DNA from: Phocoena phocoena
Lineage: Eukaryota; Chordata; Mammalia; Artiodactyla; Phocoenidae
Direction of reading: 5' to 3'
DNA: 64,000 nt
Assembly: GCF_963924675.1 (NCBI RefSeq)
Contig: NC_089226.1
Location: 43,107,124 to 43,171,123, forward strand
Below, in pieces: positions 23,780-35,959 of the stretch. Each line of letters opens with the position of its first letter. Within the stretch, counting starts at the first letter, position 1. Made by a program: the position numbers and the translations under genes. The notes beneath the pieces are model-generated. The model was not told the DNA's origin. It saw nothing but the letters and a program-made list of their open reading frames with translations, and made no database searches.

Positions 23780-24490
23780 GGGCTGTGATCTTCACAGTGT
23801 TTCCCCAGTGGTACAGTTTCCCTCCTCACCCTCACCCTATTCTCCTAGCTCCCTTCTTAATTACAGAATTCCCAATTTATTTCCTTGAAGAACTGATCCT
23901 TAATGACTATTTTTCTCCTCCCTTTGAGATAAAAGTCTAGAGAAGACTAGAGTGGGAAGAATGCTCTTTCTCCAGTGGGATAAGACAATATCAGTCTTTT
24001 CCCTTTAGAGTTTGTCTTCACTATGGAGAAAGTTCAGGGCATATTTCATAATAATTACTTTTCCACTCTACTTTCTAGCATCATGAGGGTATTTCTTCTG
24101 CTTCTTTAACATTTAAACCTGTTGGGGATTCTGGTGCTAATGCCCACTATTATCGGAAGTCCTCCTAACACTGAAGTCCCCAAAAGCTTCTAACTCTCAT
24201 ACTAGTCTACATTCAGACTCAGGAATTTGTCAAAATTATCATTGAAGTATTTATACTTATTTATGGCTCTGGAGACTTCTGCTCCAGGTAAACAGGTCTT
24301 GGTTGTGATCCTCTGCACACATCCCACTCTCCTGATTTTGAGGTAGAAAGTTGCCCTGAAAATTCAATTCTCTGCTAAGTTTACAATAAGTTATCAGTTT
24401 TAGTTTTTCTTGTTGTAAAGATGAGAGTAAAAACTTCTAAGCACTTTACATGTTGAAGCTGAAATCAGAAGTCCCCATCATTACTTTTCG
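23780..24490. repeat. Ancient dispersed repeat, copy B (L1M-like non-coding sequence)
   Basis: Partner of the copy at 236-715 and longer at its left end (TGAGATAAAAGTCTAGAGAAGAC, GATAAGACAATATCAGTCTTTTCC). The family is not fixed. Copy B lies directly next to the antisense L1M ORF2 fragment and may be part of the same insertion. Confidence 0.5.
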
Positions 24491-24995
24491 TTTAACTGTT
24501 TTTTCTCTCTTAAACAATGATTAAAATATTCCCACTTTAAAATCCTACTTCATCCACAAGCTAGCATTTGTCTACCTTTAAAATAATATATTTATATATG
24601 AATGCATGTATGTGTGTATTTATGCTATATACTTGTTGAATCATGAGGATATTAAGAATAATGATATTTTCATGCATTAAAATATCTTTCTTATAGTGAG
24701 AAACAAACACCAAAGATTTTGAATATCATAGGAAAAAAATAAGCCTTTTTTTCCCTAGGCTTTTATTTCCAGTTTACCACTTACTAACTGGATGATGTTG
24801 TGAAAGTAATGCTTTCCATGCAGGATTACTGTGAAGATTAACTGATGCAATGTAAGAAAAGTGCCTTGTCAGGACTCAACTAAATCTAGCTATTTTTATG
24901 AATTAAGATCACTGTCAATTGATAATACAGTTGCTTTAATGAAGGAGTTGACAGAACACCATGAGTGCAGAAAAAAATCACGCTTTGGGCTGCCT
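24491..24995. other. Unassigned sequence with a possible MIR fragment
   Basis: 24765-24870 reads CAGTTTACCACTTACTAACTGGATGATGTTGTG and later CAGGATTACTGTGAAGATTAACTGATGCAATG, the MIR order with its middle deleted. Confidence 0.4.
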
Positions 24996-24999
24996 GGTA

Positions 25000-25330
25000 A
25001 TGTTAAGAAAGGTATCATAAAGGATGTAGGATTATTAAAATCAGGATGTACCTGAAAGATGAATAAGTAGACACATTTGGAAAAGGCATTCCATGCAGAG
25101 GGAACCTCATGTAAAAAGGTGTGCTTTGGGATTTCAATAACATTTCAGCATCTCTAAAATGCAAAGAAAAAATTGTAAAGTGATCAGAGATGAAACTAAA
25201 TAGTAAGCTGGAGATAATCATGGCAAACATCTTCTTAAATGTAAATGAATTTAGATTTTTGTCTAAATATACAGAACTTTTTTAGAGTTGAAGAGCGGCA
25301 TGATCTGATTTAAATATTAATTCTTATTAT
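25000..25330. repeat. L2-like fragment
   Basis: CCTGAAAGATGAATAAGTAG, GGAAAAGGCATTCCATGCAGAGGGAACCTCATG, AAGGTGTGC and GCGGCATGATCTGATTTAAA match the usual L2 order ('cctgaaggatgag ... gaagagcattccaggcagagggaacagcatgtgcaaaggc'). Confidence 0.65.
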
Positions 25331-25399
25331 ATACCAGAGTTGGATTCTCTTCATTGCTAGTCAGGAATCTCAGAAGAGATTTAAAGGACAACAAAATAA

Positions 25400-25660
25400 G
25401 TAAAGACAACTCATCAAGAATGAGAATTAAGAATAATGTAGATGAATTTTATATTAATAATCAGTGAACTTTAAACTTTGGTTACATGACTTCCTTATGG
25501 TTTAGTTTCTTTCTTATAAAAATGGGGAATATAAAGTGTACCTCAAATATTTGTCATAAAAAGTAACAGAAATGAACAATGTATTTGCAAAGCTCCTAGT
25601 CAAATGCCTAGCTCCTAGTCAAATGCCTAGCTCCTAGTCAAATAATACAGGTTCTTCCCT
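25400..25660 (+). repeat. MIR fragment with an expanded 19-bp direct repeat
   Basis: TTACATGACTTCCTTATGGTTTAGTTTC...AAAAATGGGGAATATAAAGTG...CCTCAAATATTTGTCAT follows MIR. Within its 3' part AGCTCCTAGTCAAATGCCT occurs exactly twice (25591-25609, 25610-25628), followed by 15 bases of a third copy (25629-25643). Confidence 0.7.
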
Positions 25661-25996
25661 GTTGGTGTCACTCATAAAAGTGTAAAGATTATTAATAAAA
25701 AAAGAAGATAAGTTGCTTGATCTTTCTAACTATATTTTTTCAAACATAACTCCTAATTTTTCTATTTGACAATTCTTTTTAACCTCCTTTATTTTTACCC
25801 TTGAGTCATTTTTGTGTTTTCTTTTTCAAACTTGTTACAAAAATTCTCAGTGGCAAAATGAAAATGATCATGTTTTACACAGGATCACCTGGTCTCTTAA
25901 TGAGTAAGAGCAAAAACATTTTGGAGCCAGATGATAAACATAAATGGAAGAAAAATAAGTAAGATCTAAGAGTAAAAGTATTTACATGGCCTTTTA

Positions 25997-26209
25997 TTTA
26001 TTTGGTGTTTTTTTTTTTCAGTACGCAGGCCTCTCACTGTCGTGGTCTCTCTTGTTGCAGAGCACAGGCTCTGGACACGCAGGCTCAGTGACCATGGCTC
26101 ACGGGCCCAGCCTCTCTGCGGCATGTGGGATCTTCCCGGCCCAGGGCACGAACCCGTGTCCCCTGCATCCGCAGGCGGACTCTCAACCACTGCACCACCA
26201 GGGAAACCC
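25997..26209 (-). mobile_element. tRNA-derived SINE (cetacean/artiodactyl CHR type)
   Basis: The minus strand starts with a TTCCCTGGTGGTGCAGTGG head (A-box-like) and GGTTCGTGCCC (B-box-like), and ends in a poly-A tail (T-run at about 26009-26018). Flanking duplication TACATGGCCTTTTA is exact at 25983-25996 and 26210-26223. SINEs of this type are copied by L1 machinery from an RNA polymerase III transcript. Confidence 0.96.
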
Positions 26210-26223
26210 TACATGGCCTTTTA

Positions 26224-26634
26224 AATGAAAAAAAGAAAGAGCAGAATCAGAAATCATCATCATAGTAACCCTGGAAGAACAAAAATGGTTAAGCAGTTGT
26301 ATATTTATTCCTCCTGTTTTGCTGGTTTTACATTTTATTTACTGGTGTTTGTTCCAGTTTCTCTGGGAAACATTTTACCTTGCTGAGGTACTTTTGTTTT
26401 CCTCTACAATGGTCATACTTAACTTTCTCTCCCTCATTGCCTACCTTACTTCCTATTTACCTTCCTTATTCTTTCAATCATAGGTTTCAGCTCTAGGCTA
26501 ATCTTGAGTTAGTCTGTACAAACAAAATGAAAAGAACAAATATTTGGATATAGATACACCATAATATAACAAGGACTTTGGTACATGGAATGCATGCTTC
26601 CAGACTGAAAGCAAAGAAACATTGCTGAACTCCT
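26224..26634. other. Unassigned sequence
   Basis: No gene or repeat recognised. Confidence 0.5.
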
Positions 26635-26785
26635 TCTATGGGCTTGGCTAAGTGTCATTTATATTAATTTATGTAATTTTTATAATAATTCTATGACATG
26701 ATATTATTTTCTCCATTTTTCAATCAAGGAAAATTAACGTTCTCAGGGCAAGAAAGTGGTTGAGGTATTAATATGAGCTTTTTGA
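26635..26785 (-). repeat. MIR-like fragment
   Basis: CTTGGCTAAGTGTCATTTATATTAATTTATG, AATAATTCTATGACATGATATTATTTTCTCCATTTTTCAATCAAGGAAA follows the antisense MIR order ('aaccctatgaggtaggtactattattatcccattttacagatgaggaaa'). Confidence 0.6.
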
Positions 26786-28365
26786 ATATAGACATCTGTA
26801 ATTTTCTTAGTTTTGCATTGTCTCTGCATAGCATTGTGCATGACCATGGCAGCCCTCACACAAAATGCATATTTTCTAAAAGCATGAATTGAAAGTCATA
26901 TGTTTTCAATGCCAAAAGTATAGAAATCCTAGAGGAAAATGGTTCATTCTGCTTTAGGATGAGGAATGTGGGCAAAGGAGAATTGAGACAAAAACTTTCA
27001 CATAGTAGTTGACCCTTGACTTGGGTCTTTAGTAAGTAAATGCTTGCTTATAAATAGGTTCCTTACCGCAAACATATAAAAAAGAATACTCTACTTATTT
27101 TGCTATCCATTAAAGAAAAGTATATAGTTATATAATTCCCTCAGCTATTTGAACACCTTCCTCAGCATACTAAATAATGTTTTAAAATTTTTAAATGGTC
27201 TTTAAAAAAAGCAATAAGACTTTTGTCTCTGATTTTTTTGGTGATATATCACAATGCCCACTTTTTTCCTTTGATGAAAGTCATGATTTCTTTGAGATTT
27301 TTCAAATAATCAATTATTTTCACATCAGATATGTTCTCCCTTTTTTTCTCATTAGAACTTGCAACCCAATTCTTGTAAAAAAATTTGTAAGACGTGCTTA
27401 CAAACATAAGCAGACTTGTTTAATAGTTTAACTTTCTTTTAAAAATATAATTACTTTAACCTTATTCTAATGTCTCTTTATTTAAACGTTCTCCTAAATA
27501 GCAAAGATTTGCTCCCAAATCTTCTAAAGCTAAAACATTAGGTTACCATGGGCAGCTGAATTCTTGACCTCTGATGGCTGCTGAAATATTCGATTTACGT
27601 CTTCATCTTCAGATTGGAGCACTAGGTTTACCAGCTCCTAAATTAGTTCTGTAAAAAATAAGACTCTACCTTCTTTATCTTCTCAATGAAAGACATCATA
27701 GTCTGTCCATTTTGATTTCTTTAAACTCACCCAAGGAAAAGAAACTACTGAAAACACTTTCAATCTAGTTTGACCATCTCTTACATTTCCCATAATTTTG
27801 ATTCCACCAATTTTGGCATCTCACATTTGCTCTTTGATTTTATCAGTATTCCTGCTCAAATTTCATTACGTTCAACAAAATGTCGGTCTCTTAATTACTT
27901 TTACAGAAACTGGTACGTTCTTCCATTCTTTGATAATGTTATATTATACTTCCCCACCAGCCTCTTGAAAACAGAGTGTTCTTATCCTTGATAATTTCTT
28001 TCATATTGTGAATGTCTCCCTATTCCAATGGGATTTTTATTATATTTATAATCTACCAGATTCTGCAGCTTTTCAAATATTGATAGTTGCTATTATCATT
28101 GCATAAACAAAAATAAAGATAAGTTGCACATCATATTTCATCTTTTTTGCACTTAATGCAAGAAATCCTCTCTATGTCCAGCACTCACATTTTACCAGTC
28201 CAGCTCTTCTATGAGAAATGTTCCTATTCATCTGACTTAAATGTCTCTTGTTTAATTGGCTTTCATTTACCTTTTTTTGAATCCTTGGAAACATAAGCAA
28301 TAGCCCACTAACTGACCTCATCATTCTTTATAAATATTTTTTTGAAATACTGCTTGCTCTTCTCT
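26786..28365. other. Unassigned AT-rich sequence
   Basis: 1.6 kb with no recognisable gene or transposon. Frames at 27195-27431 and 27770-27991 carry no domain. Confidence 0.5.
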
Positions 28366-28665
28366 AGGGTAGCACTTTTCAGTGCATATTATTCCATGGG
28401 GCAATGGTTCTGTAAATGCTGGGTAGGGAAAAAACAAAGGTCTGTTGTCACATGAGTTCAGTCACTGCCACAAAACATGCTCCTTTATTGGATGCACATT
28501 AATTAAACTATTAGTGGTCCTGTGAAGATTTAGAACAAAGAAACATGTTTAACTTTATTTTACTTGGCACTTCTCAATATTATTTCACTATGAGCTTCAT
28601 TTTTCATGCAACATCCATGAACACTCTATGAAAAATGCATTGGAAAATGCTAGATCAGTGATCCT
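28366..28665. repeat. Possible old DNA-transposon remnant
   Basis: Features such as CACTTTTCAGTGCATATTATTCC and GGGCAATGGTTCTGTAAATG at the left, and GGAAAATGCTAGATCAGTGATCC at the right, recall old hAT/MER elements. No clear terminal inverted repeat or flanking duplication is left, so this is tentative. Confidence 0.3.
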
Positions 28666-28732
28666 TTTTTTTTCTTTCGCTTAGCCTATTTTCCATGATT
28701 TATCTTATTAGTTTTAATATGTCAATATATTT

Positions 28733-29120
28733 TTATAACATTTTTATTGGAATATAATTTCTTTACTGTGGTGTCTTAGTTTCTGCTTTATAACAAAGTG
28801 AATCAGTTATACATATATATTTATCCCCATATCTCTTCCCTCTGCATCTCCTGCCATCCCACCCTCCTTATCCCAACCCTCTAGCTGGTCACAAAGCACC
28901 GAGCTGATCTCCCTGTGCTATGTGACTGCTTCCCACTAGCTATCTATTTACATTTGGTAGTGTATATATGTCCATATGTATATGGACAATATCAATCTCT
29001 CACTTTGTCCCAGCTTACACTTCCCCCTCCCCGTGTCCTCAAGTCCACTCTGTAGTAGGTCTGTGTATTTATTCCTGTCTTGCACCTAGGTTCTTCATGA
29101 GCATTTTTAAATTTTTTTCT
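28733..29120 (-). other. L1 3' UTR
   Basis: Antisense copy of the 3' UTR block, including the reversed GCACAGGGAGATCAGCTCGGTGC at about 28895-28920 and the reversed AATAAA near 28748. Confidence 0.9.
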
Positions 29121-32100
29121 AGATTTCACATATATGTGTTAGCATACAATATTTGCTTTTCTCTTTCTGACTTAATTCATTCTGTATGAAAGACTCTAGG
29201 TCCATCCACCTCACTACAAATAACTCAATTTTGTTTCCCTTTATGGCTGAGTAATATTCCATTGTATATATATGCCACATCTTCTTTATTCATTCATCTC
29301 TTGATGGGCCCTTAGGTTGCTTCCAAGTCCTGGCTAGTGTAAATAGAGCTGCAATGTACATTTTGGTACATTACTCTTTTTGAATTATGGTTTCTCAGGG
29401 TATATGTCCACTAGTAGGATTGCTGGGTTGTATGGTAGTGCTTTTTTGTTTTCTTAAGGAACCTCCAAACTGTTCTCCATAGTGGCAGTATCAATTTACA
29501 TTCCCACCAACAGTGTATGAGGGTTCCCTTTTCTCTACACCCTCTCCAGGATTTATTGTTTGTACATTTTTTGATGATGGCCATTCTGACTGGTGTGAGA
29601 TGAGATTGCATTGTAGTTTTGATTTGCCTTTCTCTAATGATTAATGATGTTAAAGATTCTTTCATGTGTTGGTTGGCAACCTGTATATCTTCTTTGGAGA
29701 AATGTCTATTAAGTCTTCAGCCCATTTATGGATTGGGTTGTTTTACTTATTTATTTTTGATATTGAGCTGCATGAGCTGCTTGTAAATTTTGTAGATTAA
29801 CCCTTTGTCAGTTGCTTCATATGCAAATATTTTCTTCCATTCTGAGGGTTCTCTTTTCATCTTATGTTTAACTTTGCTGTTCAAAAGCCTTTAAATTTCA
29901 TTAGCTCCCATTTGTTTTCATTTCCATTTCTCTAGGAGGTGGGTCAAAAAGGATCTTGCTGTGATTTATGTCACAGAGAGTTCTGCCTCTGCTTTCCTCT
30001 AAGAGTTTGATAGTGTCTGGTTTTACATTTAGGTCTTTAATCCATTTAGGGTTTATTTTTGTGTATGGGGTTAGGGAGTGTTCTAATTTCATTCTTTTAA
30101 ATGTAGCTGTCCAGATTTCCTGGCACCACTTATTGAAGAGGCTGTCTTTTCTCCATTGTATATTCTTGCCTCCTTTATCACAAATCAGATGACCATATGT
30201 GCATGGGTTTATCTCTGGGCTTCCTATCCTGTTCCATTGATCTATATTTCTGTTACTGTGCCAGTACCATACTGTCTTGATTACTGTAGCTTTGTAGTAT
30301 AGTCTGAAATGAGGGAAACTGATTCCTCCAGCTCTGTTTTTCTTTCTCAAGATTGCTTTGGCTATTCAGGGTCTTTTGTGTTTCCATACAAATTGTGAAA
30401 TATTTTGCTCTAGTTCTGTGAAAAATGCCAGTGGTTATTTGATAGGTATTGCATTGAATCTGTAGATTGCCTTGGGTAGAATAGTAATTTTCACAATGTT
30501 GATTCTTCCAATCCAAGAACATGGTATATCTCTCCAACTATTTGTATCATCTTTAATTTCCTTCATCAGTGTCTTATAGTTTTCTGCATACAGGTCTTTT
30601 GTCTCCTTGGGTAGCTTTATTCCTACGTATTTTATTCTTTTTGTTGCAATGGTAAATGGCAATGTTTTCTTAATTTCACTTTCAGATTTTTCATCATTAG
30701 TGTATAGGAATGCCAGAGATGTCTGTGCATTAATTTTGTTGTTGTTACTTTACCAAATTCATTGATTAGCTCTAGCAGATTTCTGGTAGCATCTTTAGCA
30801 TTCTTTATGTATAGTATCATGTGAACTGCAAGTAGTGACAGCTATATTTCTTCTTTTATGATTTGGATTCCTTTTATTTCTTTTTCTTCTCTGATTGCTT
30901 GGGTAAAACTTCCAAAACTATGTATGATAGTGGTGAGAGTGGACAGCCTTGTCTTGCTCCTGTTGTTAGTGGAAATGGTTTCAGTTTTTCACCACTGAGT
31001 ATGATGTTGCCTGTGGGTTTGTCATATATGGCCTTTATTAGGTTGAGGAAAGTTCCGTTTATGCCTACTTTCTGGAGGGTTTTTATCATAAATAAGTGTT
31101 GAATTTTGTTGAATGCTTTCTCTGCATCTATTGAGATGATCATATGTTTTTTGTCCTTCAATTTGTTAATATGGTGTATCACATTGATTGATTTGTGTGT
31201 ATTGAAGAATCCTTACATTCCTGGGATAAAGGCCACTTGGTCATGGTCTATGATCCTTTTAATGTGCTTTTGGATTCTCTTTGCTAGTATTTTGTTAAGG
31301 ATTTTGCATCTATGTTCATCAGTGATATTGGCCTGTAGTTTTCTTTCTTTGTGACATCTTTGTCTGGCTTTGGTATCAGGGTGATGGTCGCCTCGTAGAA
31401 TGAGTTTGGGAATGTTCCTCTCTCTGTTATATTTTGGAAGAGCTTGAAAAGGGTAGGTGTTAGGTCTTCTCTAAATGTTTGATAGAATTCACCTGTGAAG
31501 CCATCTGGTCCTGGGCTTTTGTTTGTTGAAAGATTTTTAATCACAGTTTCAATTTCAGTACTTGTGATTGGTCTCTTCATCTTTTCTATTTCTTCCTGGT
31601 TCAGTCTCAGAAGTTGTGCATTTTTAAGATTTTTTCCGTTTCCTCCAGGTTCTCCATTTTATTGGCATAGAGTTGCTTGTAGTAATCTCTCATGATCCTT
31701 TGTATTTCTGCAGTGTCAGATGTTACTTCTTTTTCATTTCGAATTCTATTGAGTTGAGTTTTCTCCCTTTTTTCTTGATGACTCTGTCTAATGGTTTATC
31801 AATTTTGTTTATCTTCTCAAAGAACCAGCATTTAGTTTTATTGATCTCTGCTATTGTGTCCTTCATTTCTTTTTCATTTATTTCTGATCTGATATTTATG
31901 ATTTCTTTCCTTCTGCCAAGTTTGGGGTTTCTTTTTTCTTCTTTCTCTAATTGCTTTAGGTGTAAGTATAGGTTTTTTATTTGAGGTATTTCTTGTTTCT
32001 TAAGGTAGGATTGTATTGCTATAAACTTCCTTCTTAGAACTGCTTTTGCTGCATCCCATAGGCTGTATGTCATCGTGCATTCATTTTCATTTGTTTCTAG

Positions 32101-32884
32101 ATATTTTTTGATTTTTTAAGTGACCTCTTGGTTATTAAGTAGTGTATTGTTTAGCCTCCATGTGTTTGTACCTTTTTTCCTGTAATTGATATGTGGTGAC
32201 ATAAAGCTGTGGTCAGAAAAGATAATTGATATGATTTCAATTTTCATAAATTTACCAAGGCTTGATTTGTGATCCAAGATATGGTCTAACTTGGAGAATG
32301 TTCCATGAGCACTTGAGAAGAAAGTGTATTCTGTTATTTTTGATGGAATGTCTTATAAATATCAATTAAGTCCTTCATGTTTAATGTATCACTTAAAGCT
32401 TATGTTTCCTTATTTATTTTCATTTTGGATGATCTGTCCATTGGTGAAAGTGGGAGTTAAAGTCCCCTATTATGATTGTGTTACTGTCAATTCCCCTTTT
32501 ATGGCTGTTAGTATTTGCCTTATGCATTGAGGTGCTCCTATGTTGGGTTCATAAATATTTACAATTGTTATACCTTCTTCTTGGATTGATCCCTTGATCA
32601 TTATGTAGTGTCCTTCTTTGTCTCTTGTAATAGTCTTTGTTTTATAGTCTATTTGTTATGAGAATTGCTACTCCAGCTTTCTTTTGATTTCCCTTTGCAT
32701 GGAATATCTTTTTTCATTCCCTCTCTTTCAGTCTGTATGTGTCCCTAGTTCTGAAGTGGGTCTCTTGTAGACAACATATACAGTCTTGTTTCTGTATCCA
32801 TTCAGCCAGTCTATGTCTTTTGGGGGGAGCATTTAATCCATTTACTTTTAAGGTAATTATCGATATATATGTTCCTATTACCAT
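29121..32884 (-). pseudogene. L1 ORF2 remnant, catalytic FADD box lost
   Basis: ORF2 start ATG is intact at 32884-32882 (M-V-I-G-T-Y) and the first about 58 codons are open, with SIITLKVNGLNAP and CCLQETHF of the endonuclease. The frame is then lost and found again in pieces: 32073-31723, 31580-31284 ([19 protein letters not shown]), 31182-30874 ([24 protein letters not shown]), 30820-30632, 30662-30435, 30350-29901 and 29665-29411 with the Cys-rich C-terminus ([15 protein letters not shown]). At the RT active site the family Phe-Ala-Asp-Asp is replaced by Leu-Ala-Val-His (minus strand, plus coordinates 30821-30832), preceded a few codons upstream by TAG. Reverse transcriptase activity is therefore lost twice over. 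The C-terminal stop is also mutated near 29120. Confidence 0.94.
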
Positions 32885-32954
32885 TTTCTTAATTGTTTTG
32901 GGTTTGTTATTGTAGATCTTTTCCTTCTCTTGTGTTTCCTGCCTGGGAAGATCC

Positions 32955-33832
32955 TTTAGCATTTGTTGTAAACTGGTTTGGTGGTGTTTAATTCTCTTAG
33001 CTTTTGCTTGTTTGTAAAGGTTTTAATTTCTCCGTCAAATCTGAAAGAGATCCTTGCTGGATACAGTAATCTTGGTTGCAGATTTTTCCCTTTCATCACC
33101 TTAAATATGTCCTACCACTCCCTTCTGGATTGCAAAGTTTCTGCTGAAAGATCAGCTGTTAACCTTATGGGGATTCCCTTGTATGTTATTTGTTGTTTTT
33201 CCCTTGCTGCTTTTAACATTTTTTCATTGTATTTAATTTTTGATAGTTTGATTAATATGTGTCTTGGTGTGTTTTTCCTTGCATTTATACTCTATGGGAC
33301 TCTCTGCACTTCCTGGACTTGATTAACTATTTTCTTTTTCATATTAGGTAGTTTTCAATTATAATCCCTTCTAATATTTTCTCACTCCCTTTCTTTTTCT
33401 CTTCTTCTTCAGGGACCCCTATATTTTGAATGTTGTTGTGTATAATATTGACCCAGAGGTCTCTGAGACTGTCCTCAATTCTTTTCATTCTTTTTTCTTT
33501 TTTCTGTTCTGCAGTAGTTATTTCCACTATATTATCTTCCAGGTCACTTATCCGTTCTTCTGTCTCAGTTATTCTGCTATTGATCCCTTCTAGAGAATTT
33601 TTAATTCATTTATTGTGTTGTGCATGATTGTTTATTTGCTCTTTAGTTCTTTTAGGTCCTTGTTAAACATTCCCTGTATTTTCTCCAATCTATTTCCAAG
33701 ACTTTGGATCATCTTTATTGTCATTATTCTGAATTCTTTTTCAGGTAGACTGCCTATTTCCTCTTCATTTGTTAGGTCTGGTGGGCTTTTGCCTTTCTCC
33801 TTCACCTGCTGTGAGTTTTTCTGTCTTCTCAT
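32955..33832 (-). pseudogene. L1 ORF1 remnant, frameshifted
   Basis: ATG at 33832 opens a 66-codon frame (M-R-R-Q-K-N, EEIGSLPEKEFRIMTIKMIQ, then coiled-coil) that ends early at about 33632 after KELKSK. The middle part (33527-33339: EQKKEKRMKRIEDSLRDLW, NIIHNNIQNIGVPEEEEKKK) and the C-terminal part down to about 32955 lie in other frames. Compared with the plus-strand L1, the N-terminal junction is better preserved. Confidence 0.9.
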
Positions 33833-34662
33833 TTTGCTTAACTTACTGTGTTTTGTGTCTCCTTTTTGCTGGCTGCAGGTTTATAATTCCTGTTGTTTTT
33901 TGTGTCTGCCCCCAGTGACTCTTGTTTGTTCATTGGGTTGTGTAGACTTCCTGGTGGAAGGAACTAGTGCCTGTGTTCTGGTTGATGAGGCTGTATCTTG
34001 TCTTTCTGGTGAGCAGGTTCAGGTCTGGTGGTGTGTTTTGGCGTGTCTGTGACCTTATTATGAGTTTATGTAGCCTCTCTGCTAATGGGTGTGGTTGTGT
34101 TCCTGTCTTGCTAGTTTTTTGGCATAAGGTGTCAAGCACTGTAGTTGCTGGTCATTGAATGGCTCTGGGTCTTGGCATTGAGATGGAGATCTCTTTGAGA
34201 TTTTCACTGCTTGATATTACATGGAGCTGGGAGGTCTCTGGTGGACCAATGCCCTGAACTTGGCTCTTCCACCTCAATGGCACAGCCCTGATGCTTGGCT
34301 GGAGCACCAAGAGAATGTCATCCACATGGCTCAGAATAAAGGGGAGAAAAGATAAAAAGAATGAAATAAAAATATAAAGTAAAATAAAATAAATAAAAAG
34401 TTTTTGAAATAAAAAACAAAAAATAATTATTAGAAAAAGAATTTTAAAGTAATTTAAGAAAAAATAAAGAAAGAATGAAGAGAGCAACCAAACCAAAAAA
34501 CAAATTCACCAATGATAAGAAGCACTGAAAACTATATGAAAACAAACAAACAAACATAGATAGAGCCCTAAGACAAATGGTAAAAGCAAAACTATACAGA
34601 CAAAATCACACAGAGAAGCATACACATACACACTTACAAAAAGAGGGACAGGGGAAAAAAAA

Positions 34663-34733
<71 letters not shown>

Positions 34734-35949
34734 TTGCTCCCAAAGTCCACCTCCTCAATTTGGGATGAGTCGTTGTCTATTCAGGTATTCCACAGGTGCA
34801 GGATACATCAAATTGAGTGTGGAGATTTAATTCACTGCTCCTGAGGCTGCTGGGAGAGATTTCCCTTTCTCTTCTTTGTTCATACAGCTCCTGGGATTCA
34901 TTTTTGGATTTGGCCCTGCCTCTGCGTGTAGGTCGCCTGAGGGCATCTATTTTTCACTCAGGACGGGGTTGAAGGGGGGCTGATTTGGGCGTTCTGGCTC
35001 ACTCAGGCAGGGGGTAGGGAGGGGTAGGGATTCAGAGCAAGCCTGCAGCTGCAGAGGCCAGTGTGACACTTCACCAGCTTGAGGCACGTCATGTGTTCTC
35101 CCGGGGAAGTTGTCCCTGGATCACGGGACCCTGGCAGTGGCAGGTTGCACAGGGTCCCGGGAGGGGAGGTGTGGATAGTGACCTGTGCTCACACACAGGC
35201 TTTTTGGTGGTGGCAGCAGCAGCCTTAGCATCTCATGCCCGTCTCTGAGGTCCACGCTGATAGCCGCGGCTTGCACCCGTCTCTGGAACTCCTTTAAGCG
35301 GCACTCTTAATCCCCTCTCCTCACACACCAGGAAACAAGGAGGCAAGAAAAAGTCTCTTGCCTCTTCAGCAGTTCCAGACATTTTCCTGGACTCCCTCCC
35401 AGCTAGCCATGGTGCACTAGCTCCCTTCAGGCTTTGTTCATGCAGTCAAACCCAGTCCTCTCTCTTGGATCCGACCGAAGTCAGAGCCTCAGCTCCCAGC
35501 CTCCACCTGCCCCGGCGGGTGAGCAGACAAGCCTCTCGGGCTGGTGAGTGCTGGTTTGCACTGATCCTCTGTGTGGGAATCTCTCCACTTTGCTCTCTGC
35601 ATTCCTGTTGCTGTGCTGTCTTCCATGGCTCTGAAGCTTCCCCTGACCACCACCCACAGTCTCTGCCTGAGAAGGGGCTTCCAAGTGTGTGGAAACATTT
35701 TCTCCTTCACAGCTCCCTCTCACTGGCTCATGTCCCATCCCTATTCTTTTGTCTTTGTTTTTTTTCTCTTTTCTTTTGCCATACCCATGTGCATGGGGAG
35801 TTTCTTGCCTTTTGGGAGGTCTGATGTCTTCTGCCAGCATTCAGTAGGTGTGCCGTAGGAGTTGTTCCACATGTAGATGTATTTCTGATGTATTTGTGGG
35901 GAGGAAGGTGATCTCCACATCTTACTCTTCCACCATCTTGAAGCTCAAC
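33833..35949 (-). promoter_or_regulatory. L1 5' UTR (internal promoter region), minus strand
   Basis: 2.1 kb, homologous to 12595-14720 in reverse, GC-rich between about 34860 and 35720. The 119-codon frames found on both strands at 35465-35840 lie in this UTR and are not genes. It carries an expanded AT microsatellite at 34666-34731. Confidence 0.75.
34666..34731. repeat. (AT)33 microsatellite in L1 5' UTR
   Basis: 66 bp of uninterrupted AT. The equivalent place in the plus-strand L1 (about 13826-13836) has only ACATATATATTTTT, so the expansion happened after insertion. Confidence 0.95.
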
Positions 35950-35959
35950 CAATATACTT

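Larger units (their letters stand above)
28733..35949 (-). mobile_element. Full-length, inactive L1 (cetartiodactyl type), minus strand
   Basis: About 7.2 kb and the same subfamily type as the plus-strand copy at 12595. Read on the minus strand it starts at 35949 (GGTTGAGCTTCAAGATGG), then 5' UTR, ORF1, ORF2 and 3' UTR, ending in CCAATAAAAATGTT near 28740. A probable target duplication is CAATATATTT (28723-28732) against CAATATACTT (35950-35959), one mismatch. Both ORFs are broken. Confidence 0.95.

Noticed and set aside
25591..25643. CRISPR-like direct repeats
   Set aside because: Tandem units without spacers in a vertebrate MIR; a slippage product.
35465..35840. 119-codon frames on both strands
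   Set aside because: They lie in the GC-rich L1 5' UTR, where few stops occur by composition; the other L1 copy does not preserve either frame.
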